A stretch of DNA of 64,000 nt from Robbsia betulipollinis (lineage in GTDB: Bacteria > Pseudomonadota > Gammaproteobacteria > Burkholderiales > Burkholderiaceae). The stretch's first letter is position 1. Every line of letters starts with the position of its first letter. The position numbers and the translations under genes are program-made. Where the stretch lies: the NCBI RefSeq assembly GCF_026624755.1, contig NZ_JAPMXC010000001.1:248001-312000 (forward strand). The letters run 5' to 3'. Positions 17,901 through 25,463 of the stretch are shown here, in pieces. Below the pieces are notes generated by a model, which saw only the letters and a list, made by a program, of their open reading frames with translations, searched no databases and was not told where the DNA came from.

Positions 17901-18494
17901 GTTGATCAGGGTGATGCCGAAGGTCACGAGCGGCACGATCGCCAGCGAGCACAGCAGATAGCCGAGCGCCAGCGGCATGTGACAGTACATCTGCAATGCC
18001 AGCGCCATGATGGCCGCTTCGAGCGCGAAGAAGATGAAGGTAAAGCCGGCATAGATCAGCGACGTCACCGTCGAGCCGAGGTAGCCGAAGCCGGCGCCGC
18101 GCGTGAGCAGATCCATGTCGACGCCGGAATTCGCCGCGTGATAGCTGATCGGCAAGCCGGTGAGGAAGATCAGCAGCGACACCGCGCCGATCGCCAGCAC
18201 GCTGTTCAGAAAACCGAAATTCAACGCCAGCGAGCCGCCGATGGCCTCCAGCGCCAGAAAGGAAATCGCGCCCAGCGCGGTGTTCGCGACGCGGAACTCG
18301 CTCCATTTGCGAAACAGCCGTGGCGTGAAACGCAGGGCGTAGTCCTCGAGCGTCTCGTCGGCGACCCACGCGTTGTAGTCGCGCCGGACCTTGACGATGC
18401 GCTGGGTACCGATGGCGGGCATCGTCGCGCCGGCCGCGTCGGGGGCGGCATGCAGGGCGCGGGCGGCACGGCTGGAAGGGGGGGCGGAGTCCAT
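14922..18494 (-). CDS. NCS1-type permease fused to a hybrid histidine kinase
   Basis: This 1190-residue protein joins a transporter and a sensor. Residues 40-500 resemble NCS1 purine/cytosine/allantoin permeases, with about 12 membrane helices and the NCS1-like start NAWVADETLEDYALRF. Residues 523-560 hold eight cysteines in a CxxC-rich cluster. Two more membrane helices follow (about 588-612 and 635-655). Then come a HisKA domain (phosphoacceptor His710 in LSHELRTPLN), an HATPase domain (INLLSNAVRF, DTGAGIP, GTGLGLTI), a receiver (about 951-1075, Asp1001) and a Pro/Ala linker with a helical tail. By analogy with CbrA-type transporter-kinases it may sense a substrate while carrying it. Divergent from urtA, it probably senses an amide, urea or nucleobase-like compound. 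Confidence 0.93.
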   Translation of the reverse strand: MDSAPPSSRAARALHAAPDAAGATMPAIGTQRIVKVRRDYNAWVADETLEDYALRFTPRLFRKWSEFRVANTALGAISFLALEAIGGSLALNFGFLNSVLAIGAVSLLIFLTGLPISYHAANSGVDMDLLTRGAGFGYLGSTVTSLIYAGFTFIFFALEAAIMALALQMYCHMPLALGYLLCSLAIVPLVTFGITLINRLQSWTQPLWVVLLVAPYLAIAIREPRLFAEWTTFAGTGASGREFSLVAFGAACTVVFALVVQIGEQVDFLRFLPPRTPRNRVRWWCAMLLAGPGWIVPGALKMLGGAFLTFLALQHEIDTTHAVEPTQMYLVAFRYVFASPQMALGATTLFVLVSQLKINVTNAYAGSLAWSNFFARLTHSHPGRVVWLVFNVLIALLLVELGVFGALTKVLTLYSNVAIAWIGALVGDLVISKPLGYSPREIEFKRAHLFDVNPVGVGAMAIATACAALSRAGCLGAVCEALTPFVALFVAFVCAPAIAIATHGRFYVARDSASLPGGATLRCVICENRFEREDMAHCPAYAGAICSLCCSLDSRCGDVCKPHARLGAQVAAVLARTFPWLTLTPRIRRIGLYVASLSVALTVLGGALYLVYYQSATTLSLTDPFAFAVLARGYVKVFFALALVSCIGVWWLVLARETRTVSLEETRRQTTLLLQEIAAHGVTDARLQQASAAADAANRAKSRYVTGLSHELRTPLNSILGYAQLLLRTGGADGGQGGDIGQRDAIATIYRSGEHLLALVDGLLDIARIEAGKLQLDVAEVALPEMVTQLSAMMRPHATEKGLAFSVLTQGCLPRIVRADDKRVRQILINLLSNAVRFTAHGTVTLRIRYAWGLARFEIEDTGAGIPDEQLQNIFLPFERGASAGRNDNGTGLGLTICTLLTEMMGGTLDVKSEVGRGTCFVLQLFLPEVHDPHRRAAHPHDVLGYHGPRKTVLVVDDLTEQRQLIARMLTPLGFSVMEAAGGPQALQLLALQAVDLIIVDVSMPVMDGFEASRLIRQNRLSAAPILVLSANAFDGDRSRGAAAGCDDYLAKPVRVPLLLEKIASLLRLEWRTDARDPVPASALSSATGGNVPDGPARARVAGDAAMPETSRTSAPAPPAPLPEALLADLRRHLDLGYMQGFIACLDAARRATPELGPTLAPLREAAGRFRLADLEALLLPPAQARHDAA

Positions 18495-18614
18495 GCGGCG
18501 ATTCTAGCCCGGCAAATAAACACCGCATGTACGTCAAAGCGCGTATTGCCGCGGATGTTTCGGCTGCTTAAATTTTGCCGGCGACGAACCTCACCCGACC
18601 CCAGGAGACACCCC
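18495..18614. promoter_or_regulatory. Divergent promoter region between sensor kinase and urtA
   Basis: This 120-bp gap separates the sensor kinase from urtA and must hold both promoters. On the plus strand a weak sigma70-like pair, TTGCCG (18546-18551) and TTAAAT (18568-18573) with a 16-bp spacer, precedes urtA. AGGAG at 18603-18607 is its ribosome site. No clear operator repeat was found. Confidence 0.45.
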
Positions 18615-19952
18615 ATGCCCCACGACGACCAGAACGACCTGCCGGACGCCGGCGCCGCAGACAGCGAAAGCGGCAACGCGGCCGGCGTCGGCGCCGCAGG
18701 CGAGGCCACGCCGTTCTCGCGCCAGCGGCGCAGATTGCTGATGGGCCTGGCCGCCAGCCCGGCGCTGTCGGTGCTGGGCGCGCCGCGTTTCGCCTTCGGC
18801 CAGACGCCGCCGACGTCGCAGGTCAACACGACGAAACTGGCGGTCACCGACAAGACCGTCACCGTGGGTCAGCTGCATTCGTCCACCGGCACCATGGCGA
18901 TTTCCGAGACCGGCTCGATCCAGGCCGAGCGGCTGGCGATCGCCGAGATCAACGCCGCCGGCGGCGTGCTCGGGCGCCAGATCCAGATCATCCAGGAAGA
19001 CGGGGCCTCGGACTGGCCGACCTTCGCCGAGAAAGCCAAGAAACTCCTGGAAAGCGACCACGTCGCGGCGGTGTTCGGCTGCTGGACGTCCGCCTCGCGC
19101 AAGGCCGTGCTGCCGGTTTTCGAGCGCGACAACGGCCTGCTCTATTACCCGACCTTCTACGAAGGGCTGGAACAGTCGAAGAATGTCTTCTACACCGGTC
19201 AGGAGGCCACCCAGCAGATCCTGTGGGGCCTGAACTGGGCGTCGGAAACGAAGAAGTCCAAGACCTATTTCCTGGTCGGCTCCGACTATATCTGGCCGCG
19301 CACGTCGAACAAGATCGCCCGCAAGCATATCGAGGCGCATCTGCACGAGAAGGTGGTCGGCGAGGAATACTACCCGCTCGGTCAGACCAACTTCAATTCG
19401 CTGATCAACAAGATCAAGATCGCCAGGCCGGACTGCATCTTCGCGAGCGTCGTCGGCGGCTCGAACGTCGCGTTCTACAAGCAGTTGAAAGCGTCCGGCA
19501 TCACGCCGGAGAAGCAGTTCCTGCTGACCATCTCGGTGACCGAGGACGAGGTGCTGGGCATCGGCGGCGAGAATTTCGCCGGGTTCTACTCGTCGATGAA
19601 ATATTTCGAGTCGCTCGACAACGAGAACAACAGGAAATTCGTCGCCGCCTTCAAGGCCAAGTACGGGCCGAAATCGGTGATCGGCGACGTGACCCAGGCG
19701 GCCTACCTCGGCCCCTGGCTGTGGAAGGCCGCCTGCGAGAAGGCCGGCAGCTTCGATGTCGACAAGGTCGTCGCCGCCTCCCCGGGCATCGAACTGAAGA
19801 CCGCGCCGGAAGGCTACGTGAAGATCCACCCGAACCACCACTTGTGGAGCCGCACCCGGATCGGCCAGGCCCAGGCGGACGGCCAGTTCAAGGTGGTCGC
19901 CGAATCGCCGCAACTGATCGAGCCGAACCCCTTCCCCAAGGGCTATCAGTGA
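18615..19952 (+). CDS. urtA: Urea/short-chain amide ABC transporter substrate-binding protein
   Basis: This 445-residue periplasmic protein is of the UrtA/FmdD family (Peripla_BP_5). A long N-terminus ends in a twin-arginine-like signal (SRQRRRLLMGL, residues 35-45) followed by a hydrophobic stretch, so export may use Tat. The body carries family hallmarks such as LHSSTGTMAISETG, EDGASDWPTFAEKAKKL and GCWTSASRKAVLPVFE. It captures urea or short amides for the permeases and ATPases encoded next. No urease gene follows; formamidase does, so formamide or a short aliphatic amide is a likelier ligand than urea. Confidence 0.94.
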   Translation: MPHDDQNDLPDAGAADSESGNAAGVGAAGEATPFSRQRRRLLMGLAASPALSVLGAPRFAFGQTPPTSQVNTTKLAVTDKTVTVGQLHSSTGTMAISETGSIQAERLAIAEINAAGGVLGRQIQIIQEDGASDWPTFAEKAKKLLESDHVAAVFGCWTSASRKAVLPVFERDNGLLYYPTFYEGLEQSKNVFYTGQEATQQILWGLNWASETKKSKTYFLVGSDYIWPRTSNKIARKHIEAHLHEKVVGEEYYPLGQTNFNSLINKIKIARPDCIFASVVGGSNVAFYKQLKASGITPEKQFLLTISVTEDEVLGIGGENFAGFYSSMKYFESLDNENNRKFVAAFKAKYGPKSVIGDVTQAAYLGPWLWKAACEKAGSFDVDKVVAASPGIELKTAPEGYVKIHPNHHLWSRTRIGQAQADGQFKVVAESPQLIEPNPFPKGYQ

Positions 19953-20018
19953 TCCGTGCGCGCGGGCAAACCCGCGCGCCAGCGCTTTTCCCACCCACGT
20001 CGACCGAGGCATGCCGCC

Positions 20019-20936
20019 ATGAGCGCGAGCGATATCCTGAATATCACGATGATGCAGGGCTTCGCCGGCCTGAGCCTGTTCAGCGTCCTGCTGCTGATGG
20101 GGCTGGGACTGGCGATCATCTTCGGGCAGATGGGCGTCATCAACATGGCGCACGGCGAATTCATGACGATCGGCAGCTACACCGTCTACGTGCTGTCGAA
20201 GTTCGCCGAAAGCCTCGGGCCGCACGCGGTCGCGGCCTACCTGCCGCTGGCGATCGTCGCCGCGTTCGCCGTCGCGTTCGCGTTCGGCTGGGTGGTCGAG
20301 TGGGTGCTGATCCGGCATCTCTACAAGCGCCAGCTCGATACCCTGCTCGCCACCTGGGGCCTGAGCCTGGCGATGCAGCAGATGTTCCGCTCGTCCTTCG
20401 GCCCGAAGGAAGTCAGTCCGACGCTGCCGGACTGGCTGATGGGCGCCTGGAGCGTGAAGTCGGGTCTCGATATTCCGATCAACGGGCTGTTCGTGATGTG
20501 CCTGGCGATCCTGCTCACCGTCGGGGTGTTGCTGGCGCTGCTGCGCTCGCGCTGGGGACTGCGCGTACGCGCCACCGTCAACAACCGCACGATGGCGAAC
20601 GCCGCCGGCATCGACACGAATCGCACCGACCGGCTCACCTTCGCCATTGGCTGCGGCATGGCGGGCGTCGCGGGCGCGGCTTTCACGACGATCGGCTCGA
20701 CCGGTCCGACCAGCGGTTCGCTCTACATCGTCGACGCCTTCCTCGTGGTGACGTTCGGCGGCGCGGCCAATCTGCTGGGCACCGTCGTCTCGGCCTTCGG
20801 CATCGCGCAGACCCAGTCGGTCGCCGAATTCTTTCTCACCGGTTCCTCGGCGCGCGTGCTGACGCTGCTCGCCGTGGTGGTGATCCTCATGCTGCGGCCG
20901 CAGGGCCTGTTCCCGTCGAAGGTGCGGCGTAGCTGA
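20019..20936 (+). CDS. urtB: Urea/amide ABC transporter permease 1
   Basis: This 305-residue inner-membrane permease of the LivH/UrtB family has about eight hydrophobic helices. Its family segments are IIFGQMGVINMAHGEFMTIG near residues 30-50 and VTFGGAANLLGTVV near the end. The ATG at 20019 follows a weak GAGG; the open frame extends 21 codons upstream but without a ribosome site. It follows urtA by 66 bp and pairs with UrtC to form the channel. Confidence 0.94.
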   Translation: MSASDILNITMMQGFAGLSLFSVLLLMGLGLAIIFGQMGVINMAHGEFMTIGSYTVYVLSKFAESLGPHAVAAYLPLAIVAAFAVAFAFGWVVEWVLIRHLYKRQLDTLLATWGLSLAMQQMFRSSFGPKEVSPTLPDWLMGAWSVKSGLDIPINGLFVMCLAILLTVGVLLALLRSRWGLRVRATVNNRTMANAAGIDTNRTDRLTFAIGCGMAGVAGAAFTTIGSTGPTSGSLYIVDAFLVVTFGGAANLLGTVVSAFGIAQTQSVAEFFLTGSSARVLTLLAVVVILMLRPQGLFPSKVRRS

Positions 20937-21011
20937 AAACCGAACCCGCTCCACCCGTTGCGTTTCATCCGCAGCCGCCACCCGAACCCGCGTCTCTCCC
21001 GGAGCCGATCC

Positions 21012-22178
21012 ATGGATCGCGTCATCGATTCGCCCCAGCAAGCGCCCACCGCGCGGCCATTCCGGTTTCGCGGCTGGCGCGGCTACACCAGCCTGTTCCT
21101 GCTGGCCATCGTCCTGCTGGTCCTGCTGCCGCTGCTGCTCGACATTTTCCGGCTGAATCAATTGGGCATGTATTTATGCTATGCCTTCGTCGCCGTCGGG
21201 CTGGTCATGGCCTGGGGCTACGCCGGGGTGCTCAGCCTCGGACAGGGCGTGTTCTTCGGCCTCGGCGGCTATTGCATGGCGATGTTCCTCAAGCTCGAGG
21301 CATCGGACCCCGTCAGTACCCGCATCCAGTCCACGCCCGGCATCCCGGATTTCATGGACTGGAACCAGATCACCGCGCTGCCCTGGTTCTGGCAACCGTT
21401 CCGGCATCTGCCCTTTGCCCTCGCCGCGGTGCTGATCGTGCCTACCGCGCTCGCTTTCGTGATCGGCTTCGCGATGTTCAAACGGCGCGTCGGCGGCGTG
21501 TATTTCGCGATCATCACGCAGGCCATCACGTTGATCCTGTCGGTGCTGATCGTCGGTCAGCAGGGTTTCACCGGCGGCATCAACGGCATCACCAACCTGA
21601 AAACGATGCTCGGCTGGGACATCCAGAGCAATTCCGCGAAGGTGATTCTGTATTTCGTCTCCGCGATCCTGCTGCTCGGCGCGATCTTCGCCTGCCGTCT
21701 GATCCAGACCAGCAAGCTCGGCACGCTGTTGCTGGCGATGCGCGACAAGGAAGACCGGGTGCGCTTCTCCGGCTACGACGTCGCCATGTTCAAGGTCTTC
21801 ACCTACTGCCTGGCCGCCCTGCTCGCGGCCATCGGCGGTGCGCTCTTCACGCTGCAGGTGGGTTTCATGTCGCCCTCCCTGATCGGCATCGTGCCGTCGG
21901 TGGAGATGGTGATCTACGCGGCGGTGGGCGGCCGGATGTCGCTGGTGGGCGCCGTGTACGGCACCCTGCTCGTCAGCTTTGGCCGCTCCTTTCTTTCGGA
22001 GAGTTTCCCGAACCTGTGGCCGCTGTTGATGGCGGCCCTCTTCATCGGCGTCGTGATGGGTTTTCCGAACGGCCTCGCGGGTCTGTATGAAAGCCATGCC
22101 ACGCCGCGCCTGTCGCGCTGGTTGCGCGCGCGGGGCGAGCGCGAAGCGACCCTACCCGTGGACAGGAGCCCGCAATGA
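21012..22178 (+). CDS. urtC: Urea/amide ABC transporter permease 2
   Basis: This 388-residue inner-membrane permease of the LivM/UrtC family has about ten hydrophobic helices. A short basic N-terminus precedes the first helix at about residue 28. VMAWGYAGVLSLGQGVFFGLGGY (written in part) and the VYGTLLV region are typical of the family. It forms the heterodimeric channel with UrtB. Its stop overlaps the urtD start (22175-22178, ATGA), so the two are coupled. The start at 21012 gives a normal N-terminus. Confidence 0.94.
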   Translation: MDRVIDSPQQAPTARPFRFRGWRGYTSLFLLAIVLLVLLPLLLDIFRLNQLGMYLCYAFVAVGLVMAWGYAGVLSLGQGVFFGLGGYCMAMFLKLEASDPVSTRIQSTPGIPDFMDWNQITALPWFWQPFRHLPFALAAVLIVPTALAFVIGFAMFKRRVGGVYFAIITQAITLILSVLIVGQQGFTGGINGITNLKTMLGWDIQSNSAKVILYFVSAILLLGAIFACRLIQTSKLGTLLLAMRDKEDRVRFSGYDVAMFKVFTYCLAALLAAIGGALFTLQVGFMSPSLIGIVPSVEMVIYAAVGGRMSLVGAVYGTLLVSFGRSFLSESFPNLWPLLMAALFIGVVMGFPNGLAGLYESHATPRLSRWLRARGEREATLPVDRSPQ

Positions 22179-22918
22179 GCAATACCGACTTTCTGCTGGC
22201 CATCGAGGATCTGAGCGTATCGTTCGACGGCTTCAAGGCGATCGACACGCTGAACCTCTACCTGGACCGCGGCGAACTGCGGGTCGTGATCGGCCCGAAC
22301 GGCGCCGGCAAGACGACCCTGCTCGACCTGATATGCGGGCGCACCGCGCCGACGCACGGTTCGATCAAGTTCAAGAACCAGGAGATGACCGTGCTGCCCG
22401 AATTCAAGATCGTGCGCGCCGGCATCGGCCGCAAGTTCCAGACGCCGTCGATCTACGAAAACCTGAGCGTCTTCAAGAACCTCGAGGTCTCGTTTCCGCG
22501 CGGACGCGGCGTGTTCGGCGCGCTGGCGTTTCGCTGTACGCCCGACGTGCGCGAACGCATCGAGCAGGTCGCGGAGGAAATCGGCCTGGCCGCGCTGTTG
22601 ATGAGCGAGGCCGGCCTGCTCTCGCACGGACAGAAGCAGTGGCTCGAAATCGGCATGCTGCTGATGCAGGACCCGGAGCTGCTGATGCTCGACGAACCCA
22701 TCGCCGGCATGAGCGTGCGCGAGCGGGAAATCACCGCCGAGCTGCTCACGAAGATCTGCCGGGACCGCTCGATGATCGTCATCGAGCACGACATGGAGTT
22801 CGTGCAGCGCATCGCCCACAAGGTCACCGTGCTGCACCAGGGCAAGATCCTCGCCGAAGGCCAGATGGACGCGGTGCAGAACGATCCGCGCGTCATCGAC
22901 GTCTACCTCGGCCACTAA
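22175..22918 (+). CDS. urtD: Urea/amide ABC transporter ATPase 1
   Basis: This 247-residue LivG/UrtD-type ATPase has Walker A GPNGAGKTT (about 39-47), the Q-loop KFQTPSIYENL, and Walker B LLMLDEPIAG followed by the H-loop VIEHDMEFV. The signature before Walker B reads LSHGQKQWLEIGMLL, as in UrtD, rather than the usual LSGGQ. It energises uptake with UrtE on the cytoplasmic face of UrtBC. It overlaps urtC by four bases and precedes urtE by 31 bp. Confidence 0.95.
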   Translation: MSNTDFLLAIEDLSVSFDGFKAIDTLNLYLDRGELRVVIGPNGAGKTTLLDLICGRTAPTHGSIKFKNQEMTVLPEFKIVRAGIGRKFQTPSIYENLSVFKNLEVSFPRGRGVFGALAFRCTPDVRERIEQVAEEIGLAALLMSEAGLLSHGQKQWLEIGMLLMQDPELLMLDEPIAGMSVREREITAELLTKICRDRSMIVIEHDMEFVQRIAHKVTVLHQGKILAEGQMDAVQNDPRVIDVYLGH

Positions 22919-22949
22919 GGCGTTCTGCACATCCACCGGAGACGCGCAC

Positions 22950-23639
22950 ATGTTCGACGTCAAGGACCTTTTCGTCAGCTACGGCCAAAGCGAGGTGCTG
23001 CACGGCCTGAGTTTCAGCGCCCGGCCCAACGAAACCATCGCCATCATGGGCCGCAACGGCATGGGCAAGAGCACGTTGTTCAAGTCACTGATCGGCGTGC
23101 TGCCCGTCAGGAGCGGCAGTCTCACGCTCGGGGGGGACAGCCTCGTCGGCATTGAGAGTTTTCGACGCGTCGCGCGCGGCCTTGCCTACGTGCCGCAAGG
23201 CCGGCAAATCTTCTCGTCGCTGAGCGTCGAGGAGAACATCCGCACCGGCCTGGAGAAATCCCGTTCCCGCGCCATCCCCGACGAAATCTACACGCTGTTT
23301 CCGGTGCTTTTCGAAATGCGGCACCGCAAGGGCGGCAATCTGTCGGGCGGCCAGCAACAGCAACTCGCGATCGCGCGCGCGCTGGTCACGGAACCCAAGG
23401 TGCTGCTGCTGGACGAACCCACCGAAGGCATCCAGCCGTCGATCATCAAGGACATCGCGCGGGCGCTGAACGAAATCCGGCGCCTGCGCGGCATCACGAT
23501 CATCGTCTCCGAGCAGGTGCTGAGCTTCGCGATGGACGTCGCCGACCGGCTGATCGTCATCGAGGGCGGACGCTTCGTGCACGAAAGCACGCGCGACGCG
23601 ATCGACGCCGCCCGCATCAAGCAGTTTTTGTCCGTCTGA
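22950..23639 (+). CDS. urtE: Urea/amide ABC transporter ATPase 2
   Basis: This 229-residue LivF/UrtE-type ATPase has Walker A GRNGMGKST (about 34-42), the segment YVPQGRQIFSSLSVEENI, the signature LSGGQQQQLAIARAL and Walker B LLLDEPTEGIQPSI, all canonical for UrtE. With UrtD it forms the ATPase pair of the importer. A good ribosome site (GGAG) precedes the ATG. A 68-bp gap with a T-rich stretch separates it from fmdA, but no clear terminator is present, so the operon probably continues. Confidence 0.95.
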   Translation: MFDVKDLFVSYGQSEVLHGLSFSARPNETIAIMGRNGMGKSTLFKSLIGVLPVRSGSLTLGGDSLVGIESFRRVARGLAYVPQGRQIFSSLSVEENIRTGLEKSRSRAIPDEIYTLFPVLFEMRHRKGGNLSGGQQQQLAIARALVTEPKVLLLDEPTEGIQPSIIKDIARALNEIRRLRGITIIVSEQVLSFAMDVADRLIVIEGGRFVHESTRDAIDAARIKQFLSV

Positions 23640-23707
23640 GCGCAGTCCGTCGCGGTTCAGCCGTCCGCGCCGCGTTTTTTATCCTTTTTTCGCCAAGGAG
23701 CACGTCC

Positions 23708-24940
23708 ATGCCCGATACCCTGATCAAGGTCGACCTCGACCAGTCCGCGTTCGACAACGAAAACGTCCACAACCGCTGGCATCCCGACATTCCGATGGCC
23801 TGCTGGGTCAAGCCGGGCGACGACTTCGTCCTGGAGACCTACGACTGGACCGGCGGCTTCATCAAGAACAACGATTCGGCGGACGACGTGCGCGACATCG
23901 ATCTGTCGATCGTCCACTTCCTGTCCGGCCCGGTCGGCGTGCACGGCGCGCAGCCGGGCGACCTGCTGGTGGTCGATCTGCTCGACATCGGCACCAAGGC
24001 CGAGAGCCAGTGGGGCTTCAACGGCTTTTTCTCGAAAAAGAACGGCGGCGGCTTTCTCACCGAACACTTTCCGTATGCGCAGAAAAGCATCTGGGACTTC
24101 GAGGGCATGTTCACGAAGTCGCGGCATATTCCCGGCGTGCGCTTCGCCGGCCTGATCCATCCCGGCCTGATCGGCTGCATGCCCGATCCCGCCCTGCTCG
24201 AAACCTGGAACACCCGGGAAATCGACTTCATCGCCACGCAGCCCGAGCGGGTGCCGCCACTCGCCAACGCGCCGTTCGCCCCCACCGCGCACATGGGCAA
24301 GCTGACCGGCGCCGCGCGCGACGCGGCGGCGGCCACCGGCGCGCGCACCGTGCCGCCGCGCGAGCATGGCGGCAACTGCGACATCAAGGATCTGTCACGC
24401 GGCGCGAAGATCTTCTTTCCGGTCTACGTGGACGGCGCGGGTCTGTCCGTGGGCGATCTGCACTTCAGTCAGGGCGATGGCGAGATCACCTTTTGCGGGG
24501 CGATCGAAATGGCCGGCTGGGTGCATATGCGCGTGAGCCTGATCAAGGGCGGCATGGCGGCGTACGGCATCAGGAACCCGGTGTTCAAGCCCAGCCCGAT
24601 GACGCCGAACTACAACGACTACCTGATCTTCGAGGGCATTTCGGTCGACGAGGCCGGGCAGCAGCATTATCTCGACGTCAATGTCGCCTACCGGCAGGCC
24701 TGTTTGAACGCGATCGAATACATGAAGAAATTCGGCTATTCGGGCGCGCAGGCGCATTCGATCCTGGGCACGGCACCGGTGCAGGGGCACGTCAGCGGCG
24801 TGGTCGACATCCCGAACGCCTGCGCGACGCTGTGGCTGCCGACCCAGATCTTCGACTTCGACATCAGTCCGAACGCCGCCGGGCCGATCAAGCGGAACAT
24901 GGGCGGCGTGGACATGCCGCTGTCGCCGGATCTGACCTGA
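23708..24940 (+). CDS. fmdA: Formamidase
   Basis: This 410-residue cytoplasmic amidase belongs to the FmdA_AmdA (acetamidase/formamidase) family and hydrolyses formamide to formate and ammonia. The whole length fits the family (about 400). Recognisable blocks include NRWHPDIPMACWVKPGDDF, the HPGLIGCMPD region, PPREHGGNCDIKDL and GEITFCGAIEMAGW. The ribosome site AAGGAG sits seven bases before the ATG. Being downstream of urtABCDE and next to fmdB, it supports an amide-nitrogen function for the whole operon. Confidence 0.96.
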   Translation: MPDTLIKVDLDQSAFDNENVHNRWHPDIPMACWVKPGDDFVLETYDWTGGFIKNNDSADDVRDIDLSIVHFLSGPVGVHGAQPGDLLVVDLLDIGTKAESQWGFNGFFSKKNGGGFLTEHFPYAQKSIWDFEGMFTKSRHIPGVRFAGLIHPGLIGCMPDPALLETWNTREIDFIATQPERVPPLANAPFAPTAHMGKLTGAARDAAAATGARTVPPREHGGNCDIKDLSRGAKIFFPVYVDGAGLSVGDLHFSQGDGEITFCGAIEMAGWVHMRVSLIKGGMAAYGIRNPVFKPSPMTPNYNDYLIFEGISVDEAGQQHYLDVNVAYRQACLNAIEYMKKFGYSGAQAHSILGTAPVQGHVSGVVDIPNACATLWLPTQIFDFDISPNAAGPIKRNMGGVDMPLSPDLT

Positions 24941-24941
24941 T

Positions 24942-25265
24942 ATGCCGACCTACGACTACGACTGCCCCCGCTGCGGCGTCTTCGCCGCGCTGCGGCCCAT
25001 CGCCGCGCGCGACGCGGCCTTCGCCTGCCCGTCCTGCACGCAGGATGCGGCGCGCATCATCATCGCCGCGCCGGGGCTCGCGTCGCTGAGCGCCGCGGCG
25101 CGCGGCGCGCACGCGACGAACGAGCGCGCCGCGCACGAACCGCGCCGCTCATCGGCGCACGGCAGCGGGTGCGGCTGCTGCGGGCCGGTGAAATTTCCGC
25201 GGGCGGCGGAAGCGCCGGCCGCGCCGCGGGCGGCAGGCGGGCGGCCCTGGATGATCAGTCACTGA
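24942..25265 (+). CDS. fmdB: FmdB-family zinc-ribbon protein
   Basis: This small protein of 107 residues has an N-terminal FmdB zinc ribbon (YDYDCPRCGVF with CPSC after 18 residues) and a second cysteine cluster near residues 75-84 (GSGCGCCG). FmdB proteins were named as regulators of formamidase genes in Methylophilus; whether this one regulates or acts as a small metal-binding accessory is not known. It starts two bases after the fmdA stop and is clearly cotranscribed. A strong hairpin follows. Confidence 0.9.
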   Translation: MPTYDYDCPRCGVFAALRPIAARDAAFACPSCTQDAARIIIAAPGLASLSAAARGAHATNERAAHEPRRSSAHGSGCGCCGPVKFPRAAEAPAAPRAAGGRPWMISH

Positions 25266-25270
25266 AGGGA

Positions 25271-25302
25271 GCGGGGTCGCGCCGGCGGCGTCGCGACCCC
25301 GC
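25271..25302 (+). terminator. Strong hairpin downstream of fmdB
   Basis: A perfect 11-bp stem, GCGGGGTCGCG (25271-25281) and CGCGACCCCGC (25292-25302), encloses a 10-base loop. It starts six bases after the fmdB stop. No T-run follows, so it is either a GC-only terminator or a 3'-end stabilising structure closing the urt-fmd operon. Confidence 0.6.
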
Positions 25303-25339
25303 CGGCCGCGGGGCGACACCCGGAACATCACTCAAACTT

Positions 25340-25394
25340 ATAACCAATATTAGATATCGCACTTTTACTTATTCTTTTTGGCTTCCGATAAAGG
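25340..25394 (+). promoter_or_regulatory. Promoter and likely LysR site of the MHS-transporter operon
   Basis: This AT-rich island in a GC-rich surround precedes the transporter at 25464. TTTACT (25364-25369) and GATAAA (25387-25392) form a sigma70-like promoter with a 17-bp spacer. An imperfect palindrome (ATAAC-N8-GATAT, 25340-25357) lies just upstream. The 10-mer CCGATAAAGG (25385-25394) recurs at 30252-30261, and the 9-mer TACTTATTC (25366-25374) recurs inverted at 30214-30222, so both promoters are probably under the LysR protein encoded at 29201-30157. Confidence 0.55.
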
Positions 25395-25463
25395 CGTCAT
25401 GGGGTACGGCAACGCGTCACCCGCCCCCACCCTCCACCGCCCTCTTTTCCGGAGCACCGTCTC

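Noticed and set aside
15265-18537. Open frame of 1090 codons on the minus strand
   Set aside because: It is another frame of the permease-kinase fusion. Its product is Arg/Ala-rich low-complexity sequence, typical of GC-rich shadow frames, whereas the chosen frame carries all kinase and receiver motifs.
16365-18570. Long plus-strand extension upstream of urtA in the same frame
   Set aside because: It would run antisense through the sensor kinase. The Tat-like signal peptide and AGGAG site place the urtA start at 18615.
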